DNA of 7,645 nucleotides. Origin: Bacteroidota bacterium (GTDB lineage Bacteria > Bacteroidota > Bacteroidia > JACCXN01). Under the pieces are notes generated by a model that was not told the origin of the DNA, ran no database searches, and saw only the letters and a list, made by a program, of their open reading frames with translations. This document shows, in pieces, positions 1-6,276 of the stretch. Both the position numbers and the translations under genes were made by a program. The stretch is from assembly GCA_947462515.1 (NCBI GenBank), contig CANHPJ010000069.1, forward strand, positions 1-7,645, in the 5' to 3' direction. Each line of letters begins with the position of its first letter. Within the stretch, counting starts at the first letter, position 1.

Positions 1-1356
1 CAGAAAATAGGATGAAGCTACCTCCTTTCTGAATGATCTCCACAAAGGCCGGGATTCATCGCCGGCACCATTATAAACATCAACACCAACGAAATCTACA
101 TATTGATCTCCCGGATATGCATCCAAAATATTATTCCAGGATGCCTGTGGTTTAGAAATGGAATTAGGACACCAAATAAACTTTGCATTAAAAGCCGATT
201 CTTTTTTAAAGATTTTATTTATGTGCTGAAAAGCCTTCACCAATAGCAATGGATTATTTCCATTATGTGCAATGCTCCATGGATACCAATCACCATTAAA
301 CTCATGTAAAAATCTTACATAAATTATTCCTTGAGCATCCTTTACGGATTTAGCCCATTTAATGAGCAGATAATCAAATGTTCCATTTAAAATATCTTTT
401 AGTGAGGGTTGCTTGTAATTTTTTCCCGCGTTTACAAATTTAGTCTCAAAAGTTATCATGGGGGTATAACCTTTTAAAAGCATCTCTTTAAGCATGCCGG
501 AGGATAACAAATTGCTATTTAAAGTTCCCTCTGTTACAGAAAAAGCATGAAAAAAATGAATGACATCTAATTTTCTACGTGACCATTTTTGAAAATTTGA
601 CTCGAAACTATCCGCAATTTTTAAAAAATGTCCTTTTCTACCCTCCTCTGTCCATGAACCTATTTGACAATAATCATCCACAGTTGCCTTTTGGGGTTCA
701 AATATGGAATTGGATACAGGCAATTTCCCTTTTGAAAAAGAAATAAAATCAAAAAAACAACTTTGATTTACAGCATAATTTTTTAATTCTGAAAATGCGA
801 GATTCACAATTAGAAGTTTTCCTTTTTTATGATTGATATTAAATATTCCATCACCTCCAAAATTATTATCATGAAAAAAATTCAACGGAATAGACATTAA
901 ATGCCACGCATCATCAGAAAATGAAGTTAAAACAAAGCTCCAATTATCATCTTTTCTCTCATCGTATTTTCCATCATTGTCATCATCATCTTTTATGCTT
1001 ATTTTTATTTTAGGACATTTTGCTGTCAGGTTATTTGACTTGAAATAAAAATTAATAAAATCAGTTTCGGGCATTAAATCTACAAACATTCCTATTCCTA
1101 TTCCCCAACCGGTATTTTCAGTTTTTTTCCCTAATGTCAAATAAAGTGATCTTGTGCCGGAATAGCCATTTCCTGTGCTTTGTTTTTTTTCAATGAACGC
1201 TTTTGTATTTCCATAAGTGAAAATTCCATTTTGATTTTCGTACAAAGGGCCATCAGGCATGCCTTCAAAATCTTCGACCAAAAATTTTAGCTGCGCTAAA
1301 ACAGGCTTCTGATAAATATGAAAAAACAAAAAACAAGACAGAAAAACTTTAAGCAT
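1..1356 (-). CDS. Secreted GH26-family glycoside hydrolase (beta-mannanase-like), partial, C-terminus beyond left edge
   Basis: Reading frame open from an ATG at 1356 to base 1: 452 residues with no stop. Residues 1-22 form a signal peptide (basic start, hydrophobic core, probable cut after VLA before Q22). Residues 25-215 look like a beta-sandwich carbohydrate-binding module of the CBM11 or CIA30 kind (VEDFEG start, GYSGTRSLYL, W151 followed by an IPL strand, a closing FFDFISF strand). They include a DxDxDG calcium-type loop at D124, D126, D128, G129. From about 228 the sequence is GH26-like: IGSWTEEG, then RFLHEFNGDWYPW (348-360), in which E352 (bases 301-303) matches the family's general acid/base, then FIWCPN (393-398) and YPGDQYVDFVGVDVYNG (414-430). 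The nucleophile glutamate and any C-terminal sorting domain lie off the window. GH26 enzymes mostly cut beta-1,4-mannan, but some cut xylan or mixed-linkage glucan, so the substrate is not settled. The barrel gene lies 159 bases upstream on the same strand. Confidence 0.87.
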   Translation of the reverse strand, partial: MLKVFLSCFLFFHIYQKPVLAQLKFLVEDFEGMPDGPLYENQNGIFTYGNTKAFIEKKQSTGNGYSGTRSLYLTLGKKTENTGWGIGIGMFVDLMPETDFINFYFKSNNLTAKCPKIKISIKDDDDNDGKYDERKDDNWSFVLTSFSDDAWHLMSIPLNFFHDNNFGGDGIFNINHKKGKLLIVNLAFSELKNYAVNQSCFFDFISFSKGKLPVSNSIFEPQKATVDDYCQIGSWTEEGRKGHFLKIADSFESNFQKWSRRKLDVIHFFHAFSVTEGTLNSNLLSSGMLKEMLLKGYTPMITFETKFVNAGKNYKQPSLKDILNGTFDYLLIKWAKSVKDAQGIIYVRFLHEFNGDWYPWSIAHNGNNPLLLVKAFQHINKIFKKESAFNAKFIWCPNSISKPQASWNNILDAYPGDQYVDFVGVDVYNGAGDESRPLWRSFRKEVASSYFL

Positions 1357-1515
1357 AAAATAGCAAATAAAATCCTTTATTGACTGTATATCTATAAATC
1401 CATTATGACAAAAAGCGTTTCAATTTTCGTTACAGCCTGTGATAAAAACATATTCTTTGATGCAAAAAATCAGCATTTTAAAACAATGAATTTCCACTAT
1501 TAAATAGTTATTATA

Positions 1516-2466
1516 TTACCAACTATAATTAAATACTACCCTGAAGTTACCATCAGCAAAACCATAATAAGGATAAATATTTTGATCCTTATTCCACGGA
1601 AATTTGTTAATGGCATAATTTGAATAATTTAGAGAAAAACGAAACGCCCTCCAGTCGAAATAACCGAACCCGTAGGCAAAGTCAGGATCCCATGGTTGTT
1701 TGGTTCTCTTGGCATCAAAGTAATAAAACAAGGCAGTTTCCAGATAAATATTCCACGCAATAATATATCTTATATAAAGTCCCGAGTATAGTTTGCCAGA
1801 AAATAAGCCTTGCTGCGGAATGTTTTTTAAATCACTAAAATTCACTGCATAACGGGTAAAATAAGTGAAGCGAATACTGGTTGAATTATCAATTTTGATT
1901 TTATTAATAAGGCTTTCACTAAGCAAATGAGCATAGGAGAGAAAGGCATATCCCTGCTTGAATTTATTCCAAAGAATTTTTCTGTTATCAGAATATTTAT
2001 TGCTGTTGTAATTTTCATAGCCAAAATTCCATGTGTTTGGTTTCCAATGATATCTACCTAAGGAATACGTAAAATCGGGAATCCATTGCTGGGCGGCTTT
2101 TGTTCCTGTATTTTTATAAAAAGTAGTATTTATGCTAAACTCTTCATAAATGAGAGTGCGCATGAAAAGACCTGTAGAAAATTTGAACTGATTTTTTAAA
2201 ACTTTTCCGTCATCTACTACAACTCTACCAGAATTCGTAGAAACGTTACCACTAAAAATATTTCTACCCATCAATAATTTATCAGTATGAAAAAGATCTT
2301 TCATGTTTTTCATATCTTTTAAATCATCCAGCTTTTTCATCTTATAATAATATAAAGCCCGCGGCATCTCATCCGTTGTGATTATCTGAGCAGATAAGAG
2401 CTTAATATTAAATACCCATAGAATTAAAAATGCAATAAAAAAAAACAGCAAATTTCTCTTATACAT
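1516..2466 (-). CDS. Outer-membrane beta-barrel protein of unknown family with internal duplication
   Basis: I do not recognise the family. From the ATG at 2466 it encodes 316 residues. Residues 1-27 are a clear signal peptide (MYKR, a long hydrophobic core, LLSA|Q). The frame can be extended upstream to a TTG at 2535, but this adds 23 residues with a second hydrophobic stretch ahead of a complete signal peptide, so I reject it. Residues 42-58 are a short charged helix rich in K, D and M. The rest is dense in Tyr, Trp and Phe with alternating polar and aromatic residues, as in beta strands. It ends in FRVVFNYSW, with hydrophobic or aromatic residues at every second position and a terminal Trp, like the C-terminal signal recognised by the BAM complex. 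Residues 128-158 and 259-289 are two copies of one motif. It probably sits in the outer membrane. Its position upstream of a GH26 hydrolase suggests a role with a polysaccharide, but that is inference. Confidence 0.8.
   Translation of the reverse strand: MYKRNLLFFFIAFLILWVFNIKLLSAQIITTDEMPRALYYYKMKKLDDLKDMKNMKDLFHTDKLLMGRNIFSGNVSTNSGRVVVDDGKVLKNQFKFSTGLFMRTLIYEEFSINTTFYKNTGTKAAQQWIPDFTYSLGRYHWKPNTWNFGYENYNSNKYSDNRKILWNKFKQGYAFLSYAHLLSESLINKIKIDNSTSIRFTYFTRYAVNFSDLKNIPQQGLFSGKLYSGLYIRYIIAWNIYLETALFYYFDAKRTKQPWDPDFAYGFGYFDWRAFRFSLNYSNYAINKFPWNKDQNIYPYYGFADGNFRVVFNYSW
1600..1692 (-). repeat. Internal protein repeat, copy 2 (barrel residues 259-289)
   Basis: This is the second copy, from W259 to F289, including WDPDFAYGFG, W272 and the ending YSNYAINKF. 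It starts 131 residues after copy 1 and lies close to the C-terminal strand of the barrel. The similarity is at protein level only; the DNA copies have diverged. Confidence 0.7.
1993..2085 (-). repeat. Internal protein repeat, copy 1 (barrel residues 128-158)
   Basis: This 31-codon unit encodes a segment from W128 to Y158 that includes WIPDFTYSLG, W141 and the ending YENYNSNKY. It aligns without gaps to residues 259-289, with 12 identical positions (W, P, D, F, Y, G, W, Y, N, Y, N, K) and several aromatic or basic swaps. It probably forms a pair of beta strands joined by a turn. Confidence 0.7.
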
Positions 2467-2563
2467 AATCAGGAAAACGAAAATTATTATTTTATAATAA
2501 TCGAAAATGATGCCTTTTAATTTTTTATGAATCAATAAAAAATGGCAAGGATTTTTCTATTTA

Positions 2564-2577
2564 ATGATCATAATCAT
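2564..2577. promoter_or_regulatory. Inverted repeat ATGAT-CATA-ATCAT in divergent intergenic region
   Basis: Five-base arms ATGAT and ATCAT flank a four-base spacer, 11 bases before the start codon of the CotH-type gene and about 97 bases upstream of the barrel start. The position would suit an operator controlling one or both divergent genes. The arms are short and the region is very AT-rich, so chance is a real possibility. I could not find a convincing Bacteroidota promoter (TTTG, then TAnnTTTG) in this gap on either strand. Confidence 0.22.
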
Positions 2578-2588
2578 CTATACAAGTC

Positions 2589-4700
2589 ATGCGTATTTTC
2601 ATTGCGAATAAATTCATCTTCATTCTTTTATTATTTTTAAAAACACAGACCATTTATTCACAAACGTTTACTTCTGGGGCTGTAAATACAGAAATTCCTG
2701 AAAACATTAAGGGAGTTGTCATACCAATAAACATTAGTGGCATGGCAACTCAATTGGATTCGACATTTGGAATCGAATCTGTTTGTGTAAATATTATTCA
2801 TCCAATAAGCGGAGAAATTGATTTTTACCTTATTTCGCCCGATGGAACCACCATTGAATTGAATACAGATAATGGTGATAAATTCTCGAACTTTTTGGGA
2901 ACCTGCTTTTCTATGACTGCAGACACCTTCATTGTGGATACGGTATTGCCTTATGGGTATTCCGGTAATTTCAGACCCGAAGGCGACTTAGGAGCATTTA
3001 ATAATTATCAAAACCCAAATGGTGACTGGAAACTTTATGTATGTGATGACCAAAGTGATTCCATTAAGGGAAATTTAGTGGATTGGAGCATCAGTTTTGG
3101 GGAAAATCCTGCCCATAGATTTATATCAAGTAATTTACCCATAATGATTTTAAATACCAACGAGCAGTATATAACTGATGAGCCTAAAATAATGGCTGAT
3201 ATGGGAATTATTGATAATGGTCAAGGTCAAATAAATAATATAAAAGATGCTTGGAATAATTATAATGGCAAAATAGGAATTGAGAAAAGAGGTTCCAGTT
3301 CTCAACAATTTCCAAAAAAACCCTATGGTTTCGAAACATGGGATAGCACTAAAAATCAAATAGATGTTTCCTTATTAAATCTTCCTGCTAATCACAATTG
3401 GACATTATACGCATCTTATTCAGATAAAAGTCTGATCAGAAACTTTTTAGCCTACAAACTATTCGAAAAAATGGGGCATTATTCCGTTCGTTCAAAATAT
3501 ATAGAACTCGTGTTGAATAAGTCCTATCAGGGAGTATATATGTTAATCGAAAAAATTGGAAGGGGCATAAATAATATTAATATTTCAAAACTATCCAAAA
3601 GTGATACCTCATACAATACTATTTCTGGAGGATATATTTTTAAACTTGACAAGAAAAAAGAATTTCCATATATAGGTTGGGAAAGTAAATTCGCTTCAAA
3701 CACGAATGATGACAAAACGCTTTTTCAATATTATTATCCAAAACCGGAAAATATTTTACCTATCCAGAAAAATTATATACAGTCTTATGTAGATAGTTTT
3801 GAAATAGCACTTAATTCAGAAAATTTTTCAGATGATATTTTGGGTTATAATAAATACATAAACCTAAATTCATTCATCGATAATTTTATAATAAACGAAG
3901 TATCAAAAAATGTTGATTCATATAGACTTAGCACTTATTTCTTCAAGGATAAAGATAGCCTGAATGATAAATTAAATATGGGCCCCATCTGGGATTTCGA
4001 TCTGGGCTTCAATAATGCAAACTTTGGTGGAGGAAATGAAGTTGCAGGGTGGCAATATACTTATGGTTGGAATTGGACTCCATCTATAGATACTACCTAC
4101 CCCACACCTTTTTGGTGGAGAAGATTTATGGAAGACCCCAATTTTGTAAATCAATTAAATTGCCGTTATCATCAGTTAAGGAGTACAATTTTAAATATAG
4201 ATACCTTATTTACATTTATTGACAGCACAGCAAATGTATTATCCGAGGCTCAAAATCGAAATTTTAATTATTGGCCTACTTTGGGTAAATATGTTTGGCC
4301 TAATACAGATCCTATTGCAATGACTTATGAAGAGGAAATAACCAAACTAAAAAACTGGCTATCAGACAGATTAATATGGATAGATGCCAATATACCCGGA
4401 ACATGTATCTTGACCGATGTTAAAAATGTTGCCTTACATACAAATCACTTTGAAACATTTCCGAATCCTATTAATGACAAACTACAGGTTAAATATCAAT
4501 TAAAGGAGCATAATATTGTAAGGCTATCCATATTTAATTTAACAGGACAACCAATAAAAGAAATCATAAATAGAAAACAAGATGCGGGAATTTATATTGA
4601 ACAAATCTCGATGGAGGACTTAGCTTCGGGAATCTATTTTGTAAAGTTTTCATATGGAAATGAATTTTTAACAAAGAAAATTATGAAGATTAATAATTAG
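2589..4700 (+). CDS. T9SS-exported CotH kinase-like protein with P/Homo B domain
   Basis: 703 residues in four parts. Residues 1-25 are a signal peptide (cut near YSQ). Residues 27-172 are a proprotein-convertase P domain (IDFYLISPDG, GDWKLYVCDD, LVDWSISF). Residues 183-600 are a CotH kinase domain: KRGSSSQQFPKKPYGFE (233-249), DKSLIRNFLAYKL, LVLNKSYQGVYMLIEKI (307-323), NEVSKNVDSYR (436-446) and MGPIWDFDLGF (464-474), then the family ending FWWRRFMEDPNF. By analogy with spore-coat CotH, D443 is the likely catalytic aspartate, and D469 or D471 the metal ligand; this mapping is inferred. Residues 622-703 are a T9SS type A sorting domain (FPNPINDKL, IFNLTGQPIKE, LASGIYFVKF), so the protein should cross the outer membrane and be anchored at the surface or released. 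CotH proteins phosphorylate serines on partner proteins in Bacillus spore coats; the substrate here is unknown. The gene is divergent from the barrel gene and ends before a shared terminator. Confidence 0.93.
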   Translation: MRIFIANKFIFILLLFLKTQTIYSQTFTSGAVNTEIPENIKGVVIPINISGMATQLDSTFGIESVCVNIIHPISGEIDFYLISPDGTTIELNTDNGDKFSNFLGTCFSMTADTFIVDTVLPYGYSGNFRPEGDLGAFNNYQNPNGDWKLYVCDDQSDSIKGNLVDWSISFGENPAHRFISSNLPIMILNTNEQYITDEPKIMADMGIIDNGQGQINNIKDAWNNYNGKIGIEKRGSSSQQFPKKPYGFETWDSTKNQIDVSLLNLPANHNWTLYASYSDKSLIRNFLAYKLFEKMGHYSVRSKYIELVLNKSYQGVYMLIEKIGRGINNINISKLSKSDTSYNTISGGYIFKLDKKKEFPYIGWESKFASNTNDDKTLFQYYYPKPENILPIQKNYIQSYVDSFEIALNSENFSDDILGYNKYINLNSFIDNFIINEVSKNVDSYRLSTYFFKDKDSLNDKLNMGPIWDFDLGFNNANFGGGNEVAGWQYTYGWNWTPSIDTTYPTPFWWRRFMEDPNFVNQLNCRYHQLRSTILNIDTLFTFIDSTANVLSEAQNRNFNYWPTLGKYVWPNTDPIAMTYEEEITKLKNWLSDRLIWIDANIPGTCILTDVKNVALHTNHFETFPNPINDKLQVKYQLKEHNIVRLSIFNLTGQPIKEIINRKQDAGIYIEQISMEDLASGIYFVKFSYGNEFLTKKIMKINN

Positions 4701-4907
4701 TATTATTTGGCATTATTTAAAAAAGTTCAGGCATGTAAATCATCTTAATTAACATCATAGTTAATTAGCCCCATAGTTATATTATTCATTTGATTTGACG
4801 CAAAAGTGAAAAAATATTACCACACGATAATTACGCATTAACGAATTTAAAGATAAGTACCCTTTAAGAATTATAAGTTCAGAGCATTGGTTAGGTATTA
4901 AACCTTA
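4701..4907. other. Intergenic stretch without a gene
   Basis: Together with the terminator and its right flank this forms a 306-base gap between convergent genes. All frames contain frequent stops and I see no gene remnant. It holds one AT-rich hairpin (4746-4767) and an isolated promoter-like octamer on the minus strand at 4801-4808 that lacks a partner box. Confidence 0.6.
4746..4767. repeat. AT-rich inverted repeat downstream of the CotH-type gene
   Basis: TAATTAAC and GTTAATTA form a perfect 8-base-pair stem around a 6-base loop (ATCATA), 45 bases after the stop codon at 4700. No T-run follows on either strand, so it is not a standard intrinsic terminator. It might stabilise the 3' end of the message or be a chance AT palindrome. 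Confidence 0.35.
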
Positions 4908-4945
4908 AAAAACACCCTAGAATTTATTATTTCCAGGGTGTTTTT
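4908..4945. terminator. Bidirectional intrinsic terminator between convergent genes
   Basis: AAAAACACCCT (4908-4918) pairs perfectly with AGGGTGTTTTT (4935-4945), giving an 11-base-pair stem. After one A-C mismatch, three more pairs (GAA with TTC) leave an 8-base loop. The A-run on one side and T-run on the other supply a U-tract in both directions, so the same hairpin can end the CotH-type message (plus) and the MsrBA message (minus, stop codon at 5007). Confidence 0.85.
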
Positions 4946-5006
4946 ATTTAAATTTAAATAGAAAAACTCGTCAAGCCAAACTAAGACTTTAACAAAAAAA
5001 TTTATA

Positions 5007-5984
5007 CTAAAACCGCTTGACCTTTCTATGGCAATAAGGAGTCCCTCCTTGTTTTTCATAATATTGCTGGTGGTAATCCTCTGCAGGCCAAAACTTGGTT
5101 GCCTTAATTAATTGAGTAGCTACTTTATAACCCTTGTTTTTTAATACATCAATCAATCTTTCAGCAGTAGTTTTTTGCTCCTGACTAATATAAAATATCA
5201 CCGAAAGATATTGTTCACCTATGTCGTTCCCTTGACCATTGGCCTGTGTAGGGTCATGTATTTCAAAAAATAATTTAGCCAGTTCTTCGAAGGAGATTAA
5301 GCTTGGATCATAATCAACCTCCATTGCTTCAATGTGGCCTGTTTTATGCTCACATACTTCTCTATAAGTCGGATAATCCTTGTATCCTCCAATATACCCT
5401 ACCTGGGTTTTAATTACCCCCTTGGCATGCTGAAAGTAATATTCCACTCCCCAGAAACATCCTCCGGCAAAAATGGCTTTCTCAATCTTTTTGCTCTCTG
5501 AAGCAGGTATAAAATTCATCGAAATAGAATTTACACAATGACGGGTTTGCTTTTGGGTAAATCCTTCTCCTATAAAAACATGGCCTAAATGACCTTCGCA
5601 AGAGGAACAAACAATTTCTGTGCGTCTACCATCTGCATCAGTTATTCTTTTTACTGCTCCTTTTATCTCATCGTCAAAGCTTGGCCAGCCACAGCCTGAA
5701 TGAAATTTATCATCGGAAGTGTAGAGAGGTGCATCACACTGACGGCAAGTATAGGTGCCTCTCTCCTTGCTATCAGTATACTTTCCAACAAAAGGAGCCT
5801 CTGTTCCTTTATAAATAATTACTCTTTCTTCATCGGGACTTAATTTATTTTTTTTCATGGTAGTATCTTCTGATATGGAGGTTTCAAAATCTCTGCTGTT
5901 ACTATTTAACATCCCATTACAGGAATAGATTGTAATAGTAAATATTAAACTTATAAGTACATAAAAAAATTGGACATTTTTCAT
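5007..5984 (-). CDS. msrBA: Bifunctional methionine sulfoxide reductase MsrB-MsrA, lipoprotein
   Basis: 325 residues that repair oxidised methionine: MsrB reduces the R-sulfoxide and MsrA the S-sulfoxide. The N-terminus is a lipoprotein signal with a lipobox-like IYSC, so C22 is the probable lipidated residue and the enzyme should be membrane-anchored outside the cytoplasm. After a Ser/Asp-rich linker, the MsrB domain (about 48-160) has zinc cysteines C80, C83, C126 and C129, a resolving-type cysteine C98 in SGCGWPSF, and catalytic C150 in RHCVNS. The MsrA domain (about 167-325) has catalytic C176 in GGCFWG, then VGYIGGY, TGHIEAMEVDYDP and a C-terminal YCHRK with C318 as a possible resolving cysteine. 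Both halves look intact. The order B-A is the reverse of the Neisseria PilB arrangement, and no thioredoxin-like domain is attached, so a separate reductant is needed. It shares a terminator with the CotH-type gene. Confidence 0.95.
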   Translation of the reverse strand: MKNVQFFYVLISLIFTITIYSCNGMLNSNSRDFETSISEDTTMKKNKLSPDEERVIIYKGTEAPFVGKYTDSKERGTYTCRQCDAPLYTSDDKFHSGCGWPSFDDEIKGAVKRITDADGRRTEIVCSSCEGHLGHVFIGEGFTQKQTRHCVNSISMNFIPASESKKIEKAIFAGGCFWGVEYYFQHAKGVIKTQVGYIGGYKDYPTYREVCEHKTGHIEAMEVDYDPSLISFEELAKLFFEIHDPTQANGQGNDIGEQYLSVIFYISQEQKTTAERLIDVLKNKGYKVATQLIKATKFWPAEDYHQQYYEKQGGTPYCHRKVKRF

Positions 5985-6276
5985 AAAACATTTTTTGAGC
6001 CATTAATACAATTATAAATTTATATCTCTTCAGTTAAACAAAAAAACCGGTTAATTGATTACGTTCAAAAGCTAAATAATTGAATCGGAATCAAAAACAA
6101 TAAATCCTAGTTAAGATATGCATATTTTTTCCCAAACATCAATTATTCCATAAAACATTTAACACCTGAATAGCAAAATTTCAGATTCACTTTGGTATAA
6201 GCTAATAAATACTTTCAAGTATGATGGTATTATATATTTCAATATGGTAATTTTGAAATTGTGTTATTCAATTAAG
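5985..6276. other. Divergent intergenic region between msrBA and truA
   Basis: This 292-base gap has no coding potential I can support: stops are frequent in all frames. It must hold the promoters for both flanking genes. Visible details are a weak promoter candidate for msrBA (6009-6042), an AACCGGTT palindrome at 6045-6052 and an ATATGCATAT palindrome at 6116-6125. Neither palindrome has a known partner. Confidence 0.6.
6009..6042 (-). promoter_or_regulatory. Candidate Bacteroidota-type promoter for msrBA
   Basis: On the minus strand TTTG (6042-6039) is followed after 22 bases by TATAATTG (6016-6009), one mismatch from the Bacteroidota TAnnTTTG box. It ends 24 bases before the start codon. 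The spacing is at the long end of the usual range and the surrounding DNA is AT-rich, so support is weak. Confidence 0.25.

Noticed and set aside
1357..1515. Possible promoter or terminator between the barrel and GH26 genes
   Set aside because: Only weak 3-4 base stems and no TTTG/TAnnTTTG pair at proper spacing were found on the minus strand.
1842..2024. Short minus-strand open frame inside the barrel gene
   Set aside because: It is in another frame of a real gene, with no domain, signal or start context of its own.
3150..4154. Several short minus-strand open frames opposite the CotH-type gene
   Set aside because: The plus strand carries a complete multi-domain protein across this stretch; the antisense frames show no recognisable features.
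4745..4774. Nine-codon minus-strand mini-ORF (MGLINYDVN) in the intergenic gap
   Set aside because: Too short to support, overlaps the AT-rich hairpin and leads to no downstream gene.
4801..4808. Minus-strand CACTTTTG followed by CG, similar to a Bacteroidota -7 box
   Set aside because: One mismatch, no TTTG box upstream at a suitable distance, and no gene downstream on that strand before the antisense of the CotH-type gene.
6244..6276. Upstream ATG for truA adding 11 residues
   Set aside because: TruA proteins normally begin at the MRYFLHI-type strand, and the extension has no family counterpart.
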